DNA of 64,000 nucleotides. It comes from Mycobacterium syngnathidarum. Its GTDB lineage: Bacteria > Actinomycetota > Actinomycetes > Mycobacteriales > Mycobacteriaceae. Shown here in pieces: positions 37,625 through 46,045 of this stretch. Both the position numbers and the translations under genes were made by a program. The DNA lies in assembly GCF_001942625.1 (NCBI RefSeq), contig NZ_MLCL01000062.1, positions 248,001 to 312,000 on the forward strand, given 5' to 3'. Position 1 is the stretch's first letter. The number at the start of each line of letters is the position of its first letter. The notes under the pieces are model-generated. The model saw nothing but the letters and a program-made list of their open reading frames with translations. It was not told where the DNA came from and made no database searches.

Positions 37625-37948
37625 TCAGCGGCGACAGTCCAGATCCACGTAGACCGTTGTGTACTGCAGATTCTGTCCGGGGTTGAACGACGTGATGCTT
37701 GCCGCACCGACAGGTATCTGCGGTGCGGTGACCGTACGGCCTTGCCGGACGGCACTCACCGTGCAGTCGTCCATCGCCTTGGTGCCCACTTTGCTCAATA
37801 TCACCCGGTAACCCTGGCTTTCGAGTTCGCTGATGGTCTCACTCGCCGACGCGTCGGTCGGTGCTGCGCCGGCCGGCGCAGCCAACGCAGTCCCGAGCCC
37901 ACACAATCCGACAGCGGCGGCACACGTGCTTGTCAACTTCGGCTTCAC
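37625..37948 (-). CDS. Small secreted mycobacterial protein, paralogue of the gene at 25769-26062
   Basis: 107 residues from GTG 37948, with GAAGGGATGGG upstream. Signal peptide KPKLTSTCAAAVGLCGLGTALA with cleavage after AGAAP. The mature protein has the pattern E-L-x-SQGYRVIL, DDCTVSAVRQGRTV and C-terminal TTVYVDLDCRR, aligning with the other paralogue, including both cysteines. Function unknown. The 154-bp upstream gap contains GGTTAAC/GTTAAC pairs and a short CGCCG/CGGCG hairpin. Confidence 0.85.
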   Translation of the reverse strand: MKPKLTSTCAAAVGLCGLGTALAAPAGAAPTDASASETISELESQGYRVILSKVGTKAMDDCTVSAVRQGRTVTAPQIPVGAASITSFNPGQNLQYTTVYVDLDCRR

Positions 37949-38101
37949 TGGATTCAGCCCATCCCTTCGGTTTCGGTGATGTGGGCTAAACCTAGGACGG
38001 CGAATTCCGTTGTCGGACAATCTCATACCGAATGCACACCGGTTAACACACAGTGAATACCGCCGCAACACGGCGTTAACATAAGCCCGCCGGGACCGTG
38101 G

Positions 38102-38578
38102 TCAGGCAGGCACGTCGACGCGCAGAGCCTCGTGCTCGTCGAGGATGCGGCGCAGCGCCGCGTCCATCGGGTGGGCCGATTCGAGGTCATGGCTGCAGCG
38201 GCGGTCCACCGCGACCACCACGCCAGGACGCAGCGGCGTGTGCTCGATCTGATCGACGAACGCGTCGAACATCGTGCGCGGGGTGGCCAGGTAATACAGG
38301 CCGTGACGAGCATCGGCGAACCGGGCGCCGTACATCAGCCCGCATTGGGTGATGACGAACAACTCCGCGGCCGGGTGCGCGCGGCCGGGGTGGCCCAACT
38401 CCTCTTCACCCCATACCGAGGCCGCCAGACGGGCCTGAGCCAACCGGTCCTGCAGGTCATCGGTGCAGGCGAGCAAGCGGTGGATGAGGGTGCCGGCCGT
38501 CGACGGGTAACGGTCGACGGCGGGGTGGAAATACTCCGCGAAAGCATCGCCGAAGAAGTCGTATCGCTGCTGGGTCAT
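38102..38578 (-). CDS. Uncharacterised 158-residue protein
   Basis: Starts at ATG 38578 with GGTGGGGAG upstream; frames further upstream are not supported. Soluble, mixed alpha/beta, begins MTQQRYDFFGDAFAEYFHP and contains HRLLACTDDLQDRLAQARLAASVWGEEELGHPGR, LFVITQCGLMYGARFADARHGLYYLATP and VVVAVDRRCSHDLESAHPMDAALRRILDEHEAL. No family recognised. Divergent from the SDR gene behind the KstR-like site, so it could share that control. Confidence 0.75.
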   Translation of the reverse strand: MTQQRYDFFGDAFAEYFHPAVDRYPSTAGTLIHRLLACTDDLQDRLAQARLAASVWGEEELGHPGRAHPAAELFVITQCGLMYGARFADARHGLYYLATPRTMFDAFVDQIEHTPLRPGVVVAVDRRCSHDLESAHPMDAALRRILDEHEALRVDVPA

Positions 38579-38684
38579 GGCGACTCCCCACCTTGAGCTG
38601 ACAACTCGATTGTGCTCCCGCCACCAGGGCTGCGGTGGCGATTTGGGCGACCCACCATGTCGGCGCAGTGATCCACAGACCAAC

Positions 38685-38698
38685 TAGAACGTGTTTCA
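38685..38698. promoter_or_regulatory. Second KstR-type operator, upstream of the SDR/DapB-like pair
   Basis: TAGAACGTGTTTCA fits TnnAACnnGTTnnA exactly, though the outer arms are less symmetrical than at 22808 (5 of 7 paired). It lies 65 bp before the SDR start at 38763 and ~107 bp before the divergent 38578 start. Regulator assignment is from the motif alone. Confidence 0.55.
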
Positions 38699-38762
38699 GA
38701 AATGCCCCACGAGCGTCTGCTCACCCTGCTAGCGTGGCGCCGAGCAAGCGAACGGAGTGCAC

Positions 38763-39554
38763 GTGATTCTGGATAGATTCCGACTGGACGACAAGGTTGC
38801 GGTTGTCACCGGAGCGGGCCGCGGACTGGGCGCAGCCACCGCCCTGGCATTCGCGGAAGCCGGTGCCGACGTGGTCATCGCGGCCCGCACCCAGGCCCAA
38901 CTCGACGCGGTCGCCGAGCAGATCGCGGCAGTGGGACGCCAGGCTCACGTCGTCGCCGCCGATCTGGCCCATCCCGAGGCCACCGCGGAACTCGCGGCCG
39001 CTGCCGTCGACGCGTTCGGGAAACTAGACATCGTCGTCAACAACGTCGGTGGCACCATGCCCGCACCGCTCCTGAACACGTCCACCAAGGACCTGCGCGA
39101 CGCGTTCACGTTCAATGTGTCCACCGCGCACGCGCTGACGTGTGCGGCGGTACCGCTGATGCTCGAGCACTCCGGCGGCGGCAGCATCATCAACATCACC
39201 TCCACCGTGGGCCGCCTGGCCGGACGCGGGTTCGCCGCCTACGGCACCGCCAAGGCCGCCCTCGCGCATTACACCCGACTATCCGCACTCGACCTGAGCC
39301 CGCGCATCCGCGTCAACGCGATCGCGCCGGGCTCGATTCTGACCTCAGCCCTCGACATCGTCGCCTCCAACGAGGCGCTGCGCGACCCGATGGAGAAGGC
39401 CACCCCGCTGCGTCGCCTCGGCGACCCCGCCGACATCGCCGCCGCCGCGGTGTACCTGTCCTCCCCCGCGGGCAGCTACCTGACCGGCAAGGTGCTCGAA
39501 GTGGACGGCGGCCTCAACATGCCCAATCTCGATCTGCCCATCCCTGACCTCTGA
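38763..39554 (+). CDS. SDR family oxidoreductase, Rv0927c-like
   Basis: 263 residues from GTG 38763, chosen over GTG 38757 because AACGGAG precedes it. This length matches Rv0927c as I recall it. Motifs: [21 protein letters not shown] (cofactor loop), NNVGGT, catalytic Ser in [14 protein letters not shown] (Tyr/Lys ~161-165), and [12 protein letters not shown] at the C-terminus. Likely NAD(P)-dependent alcohol/ketone oxidoreductase, possibly of a steroid or lipid intermediate given the KstR-type site. Followed 8 bp later by the DapB-like gene with a strong GAGGAG. Confidence 0.93.
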   Translation: MILDRFRLDDKVAVVTGAGRGLGAATALAFAEAGADVVIAARTQAQLDAVAEQIAAVGRQAHVVAADLAHPEATAELAAAAVDAFGKLDIVVNNVGGTMPAPLLNTSTKDLRDAFTFNVSTAHALTCAAVPLMLEHSGGGSIINITSTVGRLAGRGFAAYGTAKAALAHYTRLSALDLSPRIRVNAIAPGSILTSALDIVASNEALRDPMEKATPLRRLGDPADIAAAAVYLSSPAGSYLTGKVLEVDGGLNMPNLDLPIPDL

Positions 39555-39562
39555 GGAGAACA

Positions 39563-40642
39563 ATGACCATTCGGGTAGCCGCGGTCGGTACCGGAAACGT
39601 CGGCAAGCACGCCCTGGCGCAGCTCGTCACCAATCCGGACTACGAACTGACCGGTGTGTGGGTGTCCTCGTCGGCCAAGGCCGGCAAGGACGCCGGAGAG
39701 CTTGCCGGCCTTGATGTTTCGACCGGCATCCTGGCAACCACCGACCTTGACGCGATCTTGGCCGCCGAGCCGGACTGCGTGGTCTACACCGCGCTCGCCG
39801 ACAACCGGCTGCCCGAGGCACTCGAGGATTACCGGCGCATCCTGGCCGCCGGCGTCAACGTGGTGGCCAGCTCGGCGGTGTTCCTGCAGTACCCGTGGCA
39901 GGTGCTACCGGCCGAGCTGATCGAGCCGATCGCCACTGCTGCCGAAGAGGGATCTTCGTCACTGTTTGTCAATGGCATCGATCCCGGTTTCGCGAATGAC
40001 CTTCTGCCGCTTGCCCTTGCCGGCACGTGTCAGCAGATCCAGCAGATCCGCTGCATGGAGATCGTCGACTACGCGACCTACGACAGCGCAGCGGTGATGT
40101 TCGACGTCATGGGCTTCGGCAAGCCGATCGACGAGACCCCGATGCTGCTGCAGCCAGGAGTGCTGAGCCTGGCGTGGGGTTCGGTGGTGCGTCAGATGGC
40201 CGCCGGGCTCGGTATCGAACTCGATGAGGTCACCGAGGAACACACCCGGGTGCCGGCTCCGGAAGACTTCGAGATTGCGGCCGGGCACATCCCCGCCGGC
40301 ACGACCGCAGCGCTGCGGTTCGAAGTGCGAGGTATGCGCGACGGCAAGGCCGCGGTGGTGCTTGAGCACGTCACGCGGCTGCGCGACGACCTGTGCCCGG
40401 ACTGGCCGCAGCCCGCGCAGGAGGGCGGCTCCTACCGGGTGGTGGTGACCGGCGAACCGTCTTACACCCTGGACCTGTGCCTGAGCAGCCCTAACGGCGA
40501 CCACAACCATGCTGGTCTGGTCGCGACGGCGGCGCGGGTGGTCAATGCCATCCCGGCAGTGGTGGACGCCAAGCCGGGCATCCGGACCACACTCGATCTG
40601 CCGTTGATCACCGGCCGTGGTCTGTACGTCGCTGCCGGATAA
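39563..40642 (+). CDS. DapB-N-terminal-like oxidoreductase (Rv0926c-like)
   Basis: 359 residues. N-terminal Rossmann domain IRVAAVGTGNVGKHALAQLVTNPDYELTGVWVSSSAK resembles dihydrodipicolinate reductase and 2,4-diaminopentanoate dehydrogenase. NVVASSAVFLQYPW and GIDPGFANDLLPLALAGTC follow in the substrate region. ATG is preceded by TGAGGAGA. Forms an operon with the SDR gene. Actual substrate unknown; not the lysine-pathway DapB, whose signature motif is absent. Confidence 0.9.
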   Translation: MTIRVAAVGTGNVGKHALAQLVTNPDYELTGVWVSSSAKAGKDAGELAGLDVSTGILATTDLDAILAAEPDCVVYTALADNRLPEALEDYRRILAAGVNVVASSAVFLQYPWQVLPAELIEPIATAAEEGSSSLFVNGIDPGFANDLLPLALAGTCQQIQQIRCMEIVDYATYDSAAVMFDVMGFGKPIDETPMLLQPGVLSLAWGSVVRQMAAGLGIELDEVTEEHTRVPAPEDFEIAAGHIPAGTTAALRFEVRGMRDGKAAVVLEHVTRLRDDLCPDWPQPAQEGGSYRVVVTGEPSYTLDLCLSSPNGDHNHAGLVATAARVVNAIPAVVDAKPGIRTTLDLPLITGRGLYVAAG

Positions 40643-40766
40643 GTCCTCGGCGGAACGAGCTGCGATGAGGTTTCGCCTCACCCCCTGGAATGATGAGTTT
40701 TTCGTCCTCTGACCAGCGCTGACAGTAGCGTTTGGACGTAGACTTACTCCACGATCGGAGTAGGTC

Positions 40767-40991
40767 ATGAGCAACACGGTTCGGTGCCTGGCCGCAGGGC
40801 TGGCGGTGGCCTGTTCGGCGATTCTGACGGCCCCGGCCGGCGCGGCCGCGCCGAACTGCACCAACACGTCGCCCAACACCACCCAGTGCCAGACCAATGG
40901 CAGCACTGCGATCGTGACCTCCCCGCCGGCGATGAACAACTACGGGCCCTGGTACGGACCGGTCTTCGGGTTCGGAGGCGTCGGCTGGTGA
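40767..40991 (+). CDS. Short secreted peptide, unknown
   Basis: 74 residues. Signal peptide MSNTVRCLAAGLAVACSAIL with cleavage after APAGAAAP, leaving ~45 residues: two Cys (PNCTN and TQCQT), a Thr/Asn-rich centre and a Gly/Trp-rich end WYGPVFGFGGVGW. The Shine-Dalgarno GGAG lies in the right arm of a TACTCC/GGAGTA hairpin (40745-40762), so initiation could be modulated. Not recognised outside mycobacteria. Confidence 0.75.
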   Translation: MSNTVRCLAAGLAVACSAILTAPAGAAAPNCTNTSPNTTQCQTNGSTAIVTSPPAMNNYGPWYGPVFGFGGVGW

Positions 40992-41033
40992 CGGTCATGT
41001 TCGACCCGCGGCTGACGATCACCACAAGGTTTC

Positions 41034-41041
41034 GGGTACCC
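41034..41041. promoter_or_regulatory. GGGTACCC-centred imperfect palindrome before mntH
   Basis: A perfect 8-bp palindrome extended imperfectly on both sides (about 41027-41049, AAGGTTTC on the left and TAACTTT on the right). Length and layout resemble DtxR/MntR-type operators. No experimental motif for this genome is known to me. Confidence 0.35.
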
Positions 41042-41081
41042 TAACTTTTCTATTCGCACACCCGGATAGAAAGCAGGGGCA

Positions 41082-42308
41082 TTGTTACAGGACACCAAGA
41101 CGCGCGTGACGCCGAGCTGGCTGCTGCTCGGCCCGGCGTTCGTCGCCGCGATCGCCTATGTCGATCCCGGCAACGTCGCCGCCAACGTGAGCGCAGGAGC
41201 CCAGTTCGGCTACCTACTGGTCTGGGTCATCGTGGTGGCCAACGCCATGGCGGGCCTGGTGCAGTATCTATCGGCCAAACTCGGATTGGTCACCGGACGA
41301 TCGCTGCCCGAGGTCGTTGCCGACCACACCCGCACCCCGACACGGATCGTCTACTGGATACAGGCCGAATTGGTGGCTGTAGCAACGGATCTCGCGGAAG
41401 TTGTGGGCGGGGCCATCGCGTTGCACCTGCTGTTCGACCTGCCGCTGCTGGTCGGTGGCGTCATCACCGGCGTGGTGTCGCTGCTGCTGCTGAGCGTGCA
41501 GAACCGGCGGGGGCAAGGGGTATTCGAGCGGGTCATCACCGGGCTGCTGATGATCATCGCCATCGGGTTTCTCACCAGTCTGTTCGTCAACACTCCCCCG
41601 CCGGCCGAGGTTGCCACGGGTCTTATCCCGCGCTTCCAGGGCGCCGAAAGCCTGCTGCTGGCCACCGCGATGCTCGGGGCCACCGTGATGCCACATGCGG
41701 TCTACCTGCATTCCGGTCTGGCCCGCGATCGCCACGGTCATCTCCAACCCGGCGCCGTCCGGCGGCGCCTGCTGCGGATCACCCGCTACGACGTCGGCCT
41801 GGCGATGCTGCTGGCCGGCGCGGTGAACTTGGCCATGCTGCTCGTCTCGGCCACCAACCTGCAGGGACGCGACAACACCGACTCCATCGAGGGCGCCCAC
41901 GCCGCGGTGCGCGACACCTTGGGCCCCACGGTTGCCCTAATGTTCGCCATCGGATTACTGGCCTCCGGCCTGGCATCGACCTCCGTCGGCGCGTATGCGG
42001 GCGCGATGATCATGCAGGGATTGCTGCGTCGTTCCTACCCGTTGCTGCTGCGGCGGATGGTCACCCTGATCCCAGCGCTGGTCATCCTGGCCATCGGCGT
42101 GGACCCCAGTCGCGCCCTGGTCCTGTCCCAGGTGGTGTTGTCCTTCGGCATACCGCTGGCACTGATACCGCTGGTGCGGTTGACCAGCAAAGCGAACCTG
42201 ATGGGCGAGGACGTCAACCACCGGTTCACCACCGCACTGGGCTGGGGAGTTGCCGGGTTGATTAGTGTGCTCAACGTGGTATTGATCTACCTGACCGTCA
42301 CGGGCTGA
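41082..42308 (+). CDS. mntH: Nramp family divalent metal (Mn2+/Fe2+) transporter MntH
   Basis: Proton-coupled Mn2+ importer. 408 residues, eleven helices; TTG start at 41082 with AGCAGGGG. Metal-site motifs: AYVDPGNVAANVSAG in helix 1 (DPGN) and VMPHAVYLHSGLA in helix 6 (MPH). Same relative place as Rv0924c. A palindromic GGGTACCC-centred element sits 41-48 bp upstream and may be a metalloregulator site. The GGCT gene starts at the base after its stop. Confidence 0.95.
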   Translation: MLQDTKTRVTPSWLLLGPAFVAAIAYVDPGNVAANVSAGAQFGYLLVWVIVVANAMAGLVQYLSAKLGLVTGRSLPEVVADHTRTPTRIVYWIQAELVAVATDLAEVVGGAIALHLLFDLPLLVGGVITGVVSLLLLSVQNRRGQGVFERVITGLLMIIAIGFLTSLFVNTPPPAEVATGLIPRFQGAESLLLATAMLGATVMPHAVYLHSGLARDRHGHLQPGAVRRRLLRITRYDVGLAMLLAGAVNLAMLLVSATNLQGRDNTDSIEGAHAAVRDTLGPTVALMFAIGLLASGLASTSVGAYAGAMIMQGLLRRSYPLLLRRMVTLIPALVILAIGVDPSRALVLSQVVLSFGIPLALIPLVRLTSKANLMGEDVNHRFTTALGWGVAGLISVLNVVLIYLTVTG

Positions 42309-42728
42309 ATGCTGCACCCGTACTTCGCCTACGGCTCGAATCTGTGCGTGGCACAGATGGCCCGGCGCTGTCCCGGGGCGGTCGATCCCCGACCGGCCCG
42401 CCTCGACGGCCACAATTGGCTGATCAACCAGCGCGGTGTGGCCACGATTGAACCTCTCGACATGACCGCGGTGCACGGTGTGTTGTGGCATGTCACCGAC
42501 CACGATCTGGCCGCACTCGACAGCGCCGAGGGAGTCCCGGTGCGCTATCGCCGGGACCGGCTGACCGTGCACACGGACGGCGGCCCCGCGCCGGCCTGGG
42601 TCTACATCGACCATCGCGTCGAGCCAGGTCCACCGCGGCCGGGCTATCTCGAACGCATCCTCGCCGGTGCGGTGCACCACGAACTTCCGCACACCTGGGT
42701 TGATTTCCTGCGCCGCTGGGCGGTTTAG
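42309..42728 (+). CDS. Gamma-glutamylcyclotransferase family protein
   Basis: 139 residues. The GGCT phosphate-like loop YFAYGSN (~5-11) is intact; the expected catalytic acid is in LDSAEGVPV (Glu ~77). It may release 5-oxoproline from gamma-glutamyl compounds. ATG begins at the base after the mntH stop, so translation is probably coupled. Convergent with the GCS2-type ligase, whose stop codon overlaps its own. Confidence 0.88.
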   Translation: MLHPYFAYGSNLCVAQMARRCPGAVDPRPARLDGHNWLINQRGVATIEPLDMTAVHGVLWHVTDHDLAALDSAEGVPVRYRRDRLTVHTDGGPAPAWVYIDHRVEPGPPRPGYLERILAGAVHHELPHTWVDFLRRWAV

Positions 42729-43822
42729 TCACTGGTCACCGCTGACGCCAATTCGCGGATCACATCGGCGATTTCGTTGCGTCGGCGCCAGGCCCGTCGC
42801 TGCCGCATCGCGCCGTTACCCTCGGCGGCGATACGTGCGATCTCACCGTGCACCATCTCGTATTCGCCCAACACCTCCAGCGCGGGCCGTACCGTCTCCA
42901 GATATCGGTCCAAGAGTTCGCGCACTGAGACTGTCGACTGGTCTCCCAGCAGGTAGATGCCGTCGCCTTCGAGCCCGTCGCGGGCGGCCTTCCAGTGCGC
43001 CGCCCGGACCGCGTAATCCGCCAGGACCGGAACGGATTCACCCTCGGCGCGCAGCTGCAGCGCGGTCATCACCCCGGCCCGGATCAAGGTGGCGAGCAGC
43101 ACCGTCTCGGCCACCGTCGCGGGTACGTCGGAGACCCGCACCTCCACGGTCGGGAAATTCGCCGACGGACGCACATCCCAATAGATCATGCCGTCGTCCA
43201 GGGCGGCCCCGGCCCGTTGCAGCATGTCGATGCTTGCCTCGTAGTCCGCGGCCGAATCGAAGTGCGGTGGCGGACCCGAGCACGGCCAGCGCGACCACAG
43301 CACACTGCGGAAGCTGGCGTAGCCGCTGTCGGTGTTGCGATAGATCGCCGAGTTGGCGGTCAGCGCCAACAACACATGCAGCCAGGGCCGCAGCCAGTTG
43401 CTGACATAGATGGCATGCGGCCGGCTGGGTACCGCGACGTGGACGTGGCAGCCGCAGATGCCCTGCTCATGGGCGACCATGCCGAAGCGGTGGGCGATCC
43501 TGCGGTAACGCGCGGTCGGTGTCACCGGGAATTTGTGCGGCACGGTCGGCGGCAGCCCGACCGCCAACAGCTGTGCCCCGTTGGCCGCGGCAGCCTCCGT
43601 GGCGATACGGCGCAACCTGGTCAGTTCGCGCCGTAGCGCACTGCTGGTGCCCATCACATCCGTGGTGGTTTCGACCTGACAGCTGGTCAGCTCCAGTTGC
43701 AGGTCTACGCCGTGCTCGGCGGCACACGCCGCGACCTGTTTGTTCCGGGCGATCGGCTCGCCGCTCTGCGGGTCGATGAGCAGGAACTCTTCCTCCACGC
43801 CCACCGTCGGATGACTTGTCAC
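42725..43822 (-). CDS. Carboxylate-amine ligase, glutamate-cysteine ligase type 2 (YbdK-like)
   Basis: 365 residues. GCS2-family ATP-dependent ligase: starts TVGVEEEFLLIDPQSGE (metal/ATP Glu cluster), ELTSCQVETTT, RYRRIAHRFGMVAHEQGICGCHVHVAVP, YRNTDSGYASFRSVLWSRWPCSGPPP and DVRPSANFPTVEVRVSDVPATV. Weak glutamate-cysteine ligase activity is known for E. coli YbdK; physiological substrates vary. Adjacent GGCT would degrade gamma-glutamyl bonds, a plausible metabolic link. Confidence 0.93.
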   Translation of the reverse strand: MTSHPTVGVEEEFLLIDPQSGEPIARNKQVAACAAEHGVDLQLELTSCQVETTTDVMGTSSALRRELTRLRRIATEAAAANGAQLLAVGLPPTVPHKFPVTPTARYRRIAHRFGMVAHEQGICGCHVHVAVPSRPHAIYVSNWLRPWLHVLLALTANSAIYRNTDSGYASFRSVLWSRWPCSGPPPHFDSAADYEASIDMLQRAGAALDDGMIYWDVRPSANFPTVEVRVSDVPATVAETVLLATLIRAGVMTALQLRAEGESVPVLADYAVRAAHWKAARDGLEGDGIYLLGDQSTVSVRELLDRYLETVRPALEVLGEYEMVHGEIARIAAEGNGAMRQRRAWRRRNEIADVIRELASAVTSD

Positions 43823-43884
43823 GGCTCAGAATTGCCCGCCGCCGACGCCCCCAAACCTGCCGGCGCCATGCCTAAGATCGGGTG

Positions 43885-44700
43885 ATGCCCAACGATTTCC
43901 GTTTTGGTGTCAGCCTGCGCGCCACCGGATCCCAATCGCAGATCGCCGACGTGGCACGCCGGGCCGAAGATCTCGGCTTCGACGTCCTCAACGTTCCCGA
44001 CCATCTCGGTGCACCGGCCCCGTTTCCCACTCTGACAGCGGTGGCCGCGGCCACCAGCACACTGCGCGTCGGGACGTTCGTGCTCAATGCCGCCTTCTAC
44101 AAGCCGGCACTGCTGGCCCGCGACGCCACCGCCCTGTGGGATCTGTCCGAGGGACGCTTCGACCTCGGCCTGGGCGCCGGCTACGTGCGCGAGGAGTTCG
44201 AAGCAGCCGAACTTCCGTTCCCCAGCGCGCGCGAGCGCGTCGACTATCTACGCCACACCACCGAGTACCTGAACGAGCACGCGCCCGACATTCCTATCCT
44301 CATCGCGGGCAACGGCGACCGGCTGCTGACGGTGGCCGCTCAGACGGCCGACATCGTCGGCCTCACCGGCGGCGACCACGTCGACGGCGACCCACTGGCC
44401 GAGCGGATCTCGTTCCTGCGCAAGGCCGCCGGCGACAGGTTCGGCGACCTGGAACTCAATATCGCCATCACGGCGATGCCCGCCCCCGGCACCGAGATGC
44501 CGATTCTGAATGTGCCACGCCATTTCCTGCCGGGGCTCAGCGACGACGAGCTGCTCCGCCACCCCGGTGTGCTGTCCGGATCGGTCAGCGCCATGGCCGA
44601 CCGAATCCGCGGCCTGCGCGCACAGTACGGGATCACCTACATCATCGTGCAGATCGCCCACGCCGAGGCGTTCGGGAAGGTGATCGCCGAACTCCGGTAA
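43885..44700 (+). CDS. LLM class F420-dependent oxidoreductase (TIGR03621-like)
   Basis: 271 residues from ATG 43885 (a GTG precedes it in frame). Short luciferase-like barrel: DFRFGVSLRATGSQSQIADVARRAEDLGFDVLNVPDH, ATSTLRVGTFVLNAAFYKPALLARDATALWDLSEGRFDLGLGAGYVREEFEAA, IPILIAGNGDRLLTVAAQTADIVGLTGG. The G-x-G-A-G phosphate loop suggests F420 or FMN. Immediately upstream of the sigK operon promoter but probably separate from it. Confidence 0.9.
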   Translation: MPNDFRFGVSLRATGSQSQIADVARRAEDLGFDVLNVPDHLGAPAPFPTLTAVAAATSTLRVGTFVLNAAFYKPALLARDATALWDLSEGRFDLGLGAGYVREEFEAAELPFPSARERVDYLRHTTEYLNEHAPDIPILIAGNGDRLLTVAAQTADIVGLTGGDHVDGDPLAERISFLRKAAGDRFGDLELNIAITAMPAPGTEMPILNVPRHFLPGLSDDELLRHPGVLSGSVSAMADRIRGLRAQYGITYIIVQIAHAEAFGKVIAELR

Positions 44701-44709
44701 AAGTCCTTC

Positions 44710-44736
44710 CCATCCGGGCCGTGCCCGGCTCCGAAT
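44710..44736 (+). promoter_or_regulatory. SigK-type promoter of the sigK operon
   Basis: CCATCC (44710-44715), a 15-nt spacer and CCGAAT (44731-44736). This is the -35/-10 pattern I recall for M. tuberculosis SigK promoters. The -10 ends 7 bases before GTG 44744, so transcription would begin at or next to the start codon, giving a leaderless mRNA. It drives the operon that encodes SigK itself. Confidence 0.75.
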
Positions 44737-44743
44737 ACCGGGT

Positions 44744-46045
44744 GTGGAGCACACTCATCCTGGCGAGCGCGCCATTGCGGTGATCGGTAGCGGTGTTGCC
44801 GGCCTGACGGCTGCCCATGTCCTATCCGCGCGTGACCGTGTCACCCTGCTGGAAGCCGACAGCCGCTTCGGCGGCCACGCCCATACCCAGCAGGTCATAG
44901 CAGACGGCCGCACCATTGCGCTCGACACGGCCTTCTTGGTGCACAACGACCGTACCTATCCGACTCTGTGCCGGCTGTTCGACGAACTGGGGATCCGTAC
45001 GCAGGAGACCGACATGTCGATGTCGGTACGCGATGAAGGAACCGGCCTGGAATACGCGGGCGCGCGGGGCTTGGGCGGGTTGTTCCCTTCCTTGTCCAAC
45101 CTGACGCGGGCACGCTACCTGTTCATGCTCGCCGAGATCACTCGATTCCACCGGCTGGCAACCCAATTGCTGCGGCGGCCGGCAACACAAGGCGAGGTGA
45201 CCTTGGACGCGTTCCTCCACCGGCACGGGTTTTCCCGGTATTTCACCGAGCGATTCATGACTCCGCTGGTCGCCGCGGTGTGGTCCTGCCCGCCGGGTGA
45301 AGCGCTGCGCTACCCGGCGCGGTATCTGTTCGTCTTCCTGCAGCACCACGGCATGCTTTCGGTGTTCGGCTCGCCGAGATGGCGCACGGTGGTCGGCGGG
45401 TCGGCCAACTACGTCGAGGCCATCGTGTCCGGGCTACCCGAGGCGGTCACCGGCGCGCACGTACGGTCCGTGCGGCGGTGCGCCGAGGGCGTTCTGGTCA
45501 CCGTCGACGGACACCCTCCCCGGAGGTTCGATGCCGCGGTCATCGCCACCCATCCCAATCAGGCGCTGATGATGCTGGACCACCCGACCGAGGCCGAACG
45601 GAGCATCCTCGGGGCCATCCCCTACAGCGTCAACCAGGCGCAGTTGCACACCGACGAGTCGGTACTCCCACGCCTGCCGAGAGCGCGCGCTTCCTGGAAT
45701 TATCTGATCGACCCGATTGATCACGCCGTCACCGTCACCTATGACATCACCAGGCTGATGAGGCTCGGCGGCACTCGGCGCTATCTGGTGACCCTCGGCG
45801 GCGCCCACCGCGTGGACCCGTCGAAGGTCCTGGCCGAGATGGTCTATGACCATCCGGTCTACACCTCCGAATCTGTTGCCGCGCAGCAGCTTCTACCTGC
45901 GCTCAGCGATGACCGCGTCGTGTTCGCCGGCGCTTACCACGGCTGGGGCTTCCATGAGGACGGCGCCGCCTCGGGACTGCGGGCCGCCGAGCGCCTGGGT
46001 GCCCGATGGGCCGAAGGCACGGTTGCGGAGCCGGCGGCATGCTGA
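44744..46045 (+). CDS. FAD-dependent amine-oxidase-like oxidoreductase (Rv0449c-like)
   Basis: 433 residues; GTG start at 44744, consistent with leaderless initiation from the SigK-type promoter. FAD motif AVIGSGVAGLTAAHVLSARDRVTLLEADSRFGGHAHT with the ribose-binding Glu. Central PLVAAVWSCPPGEALRYPARYLFVFLQHHGML and C-terminal VVFAGAYHGWGFHEDGAASGLRAAE are typical of NAD/FAD-binding partners of CFA-type methyltransferases. First gene of the operon with DUF1365, CFA-like and DUF1295 proteins, so likely lipid modification. Its stop overlaps the DUF1365 start. Confidence 0.93.
   Translation: MEHTHPGERAIAVIGSGVAGLTAAHVLSARDRVTLLEADSRFGGHAHTQQVIADGRTIALDTAFLVHNDRTYPTLCRLFDELGIRTQETDMSMSVRDEGTGLEYAGARGLGGLFPSLSNLTRARYLFMLAEITRFHRLATQLLRRPATQGEVTLDAFLHRHGFSRYFTERFMTPLVAAVWSCPPGEALRYPARYLFVFLQHHGMLSVFGSPRWRTVVGGSANYVEAIVSGLPEAVTGAHVRSVRRCAEGVLVTVDGHPPRRFDAAVIATHPNQALMMLDHPTEAERSILGAIPYSVNQAQLHTDESVLPRLPRARASWNYLIDPIDHAVTVTYDITRLMRLGGTRRYLVTLGGAHRVDPSKVLAEMVYDHPVYTSESVAAQQLLPALSDDRVVFAGAYHGWGFHEDGAASGLRAAERLGARWAEGTVAEPAAC

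Noticed and set aside
40745..40762. Riboswitch at the short secreted peptide gene
   Set aside because: Only one 6-bp hairpin around the Shine-Dalgarno is seen; no conserved riboswitch core, so it is only mentioned with the gene.
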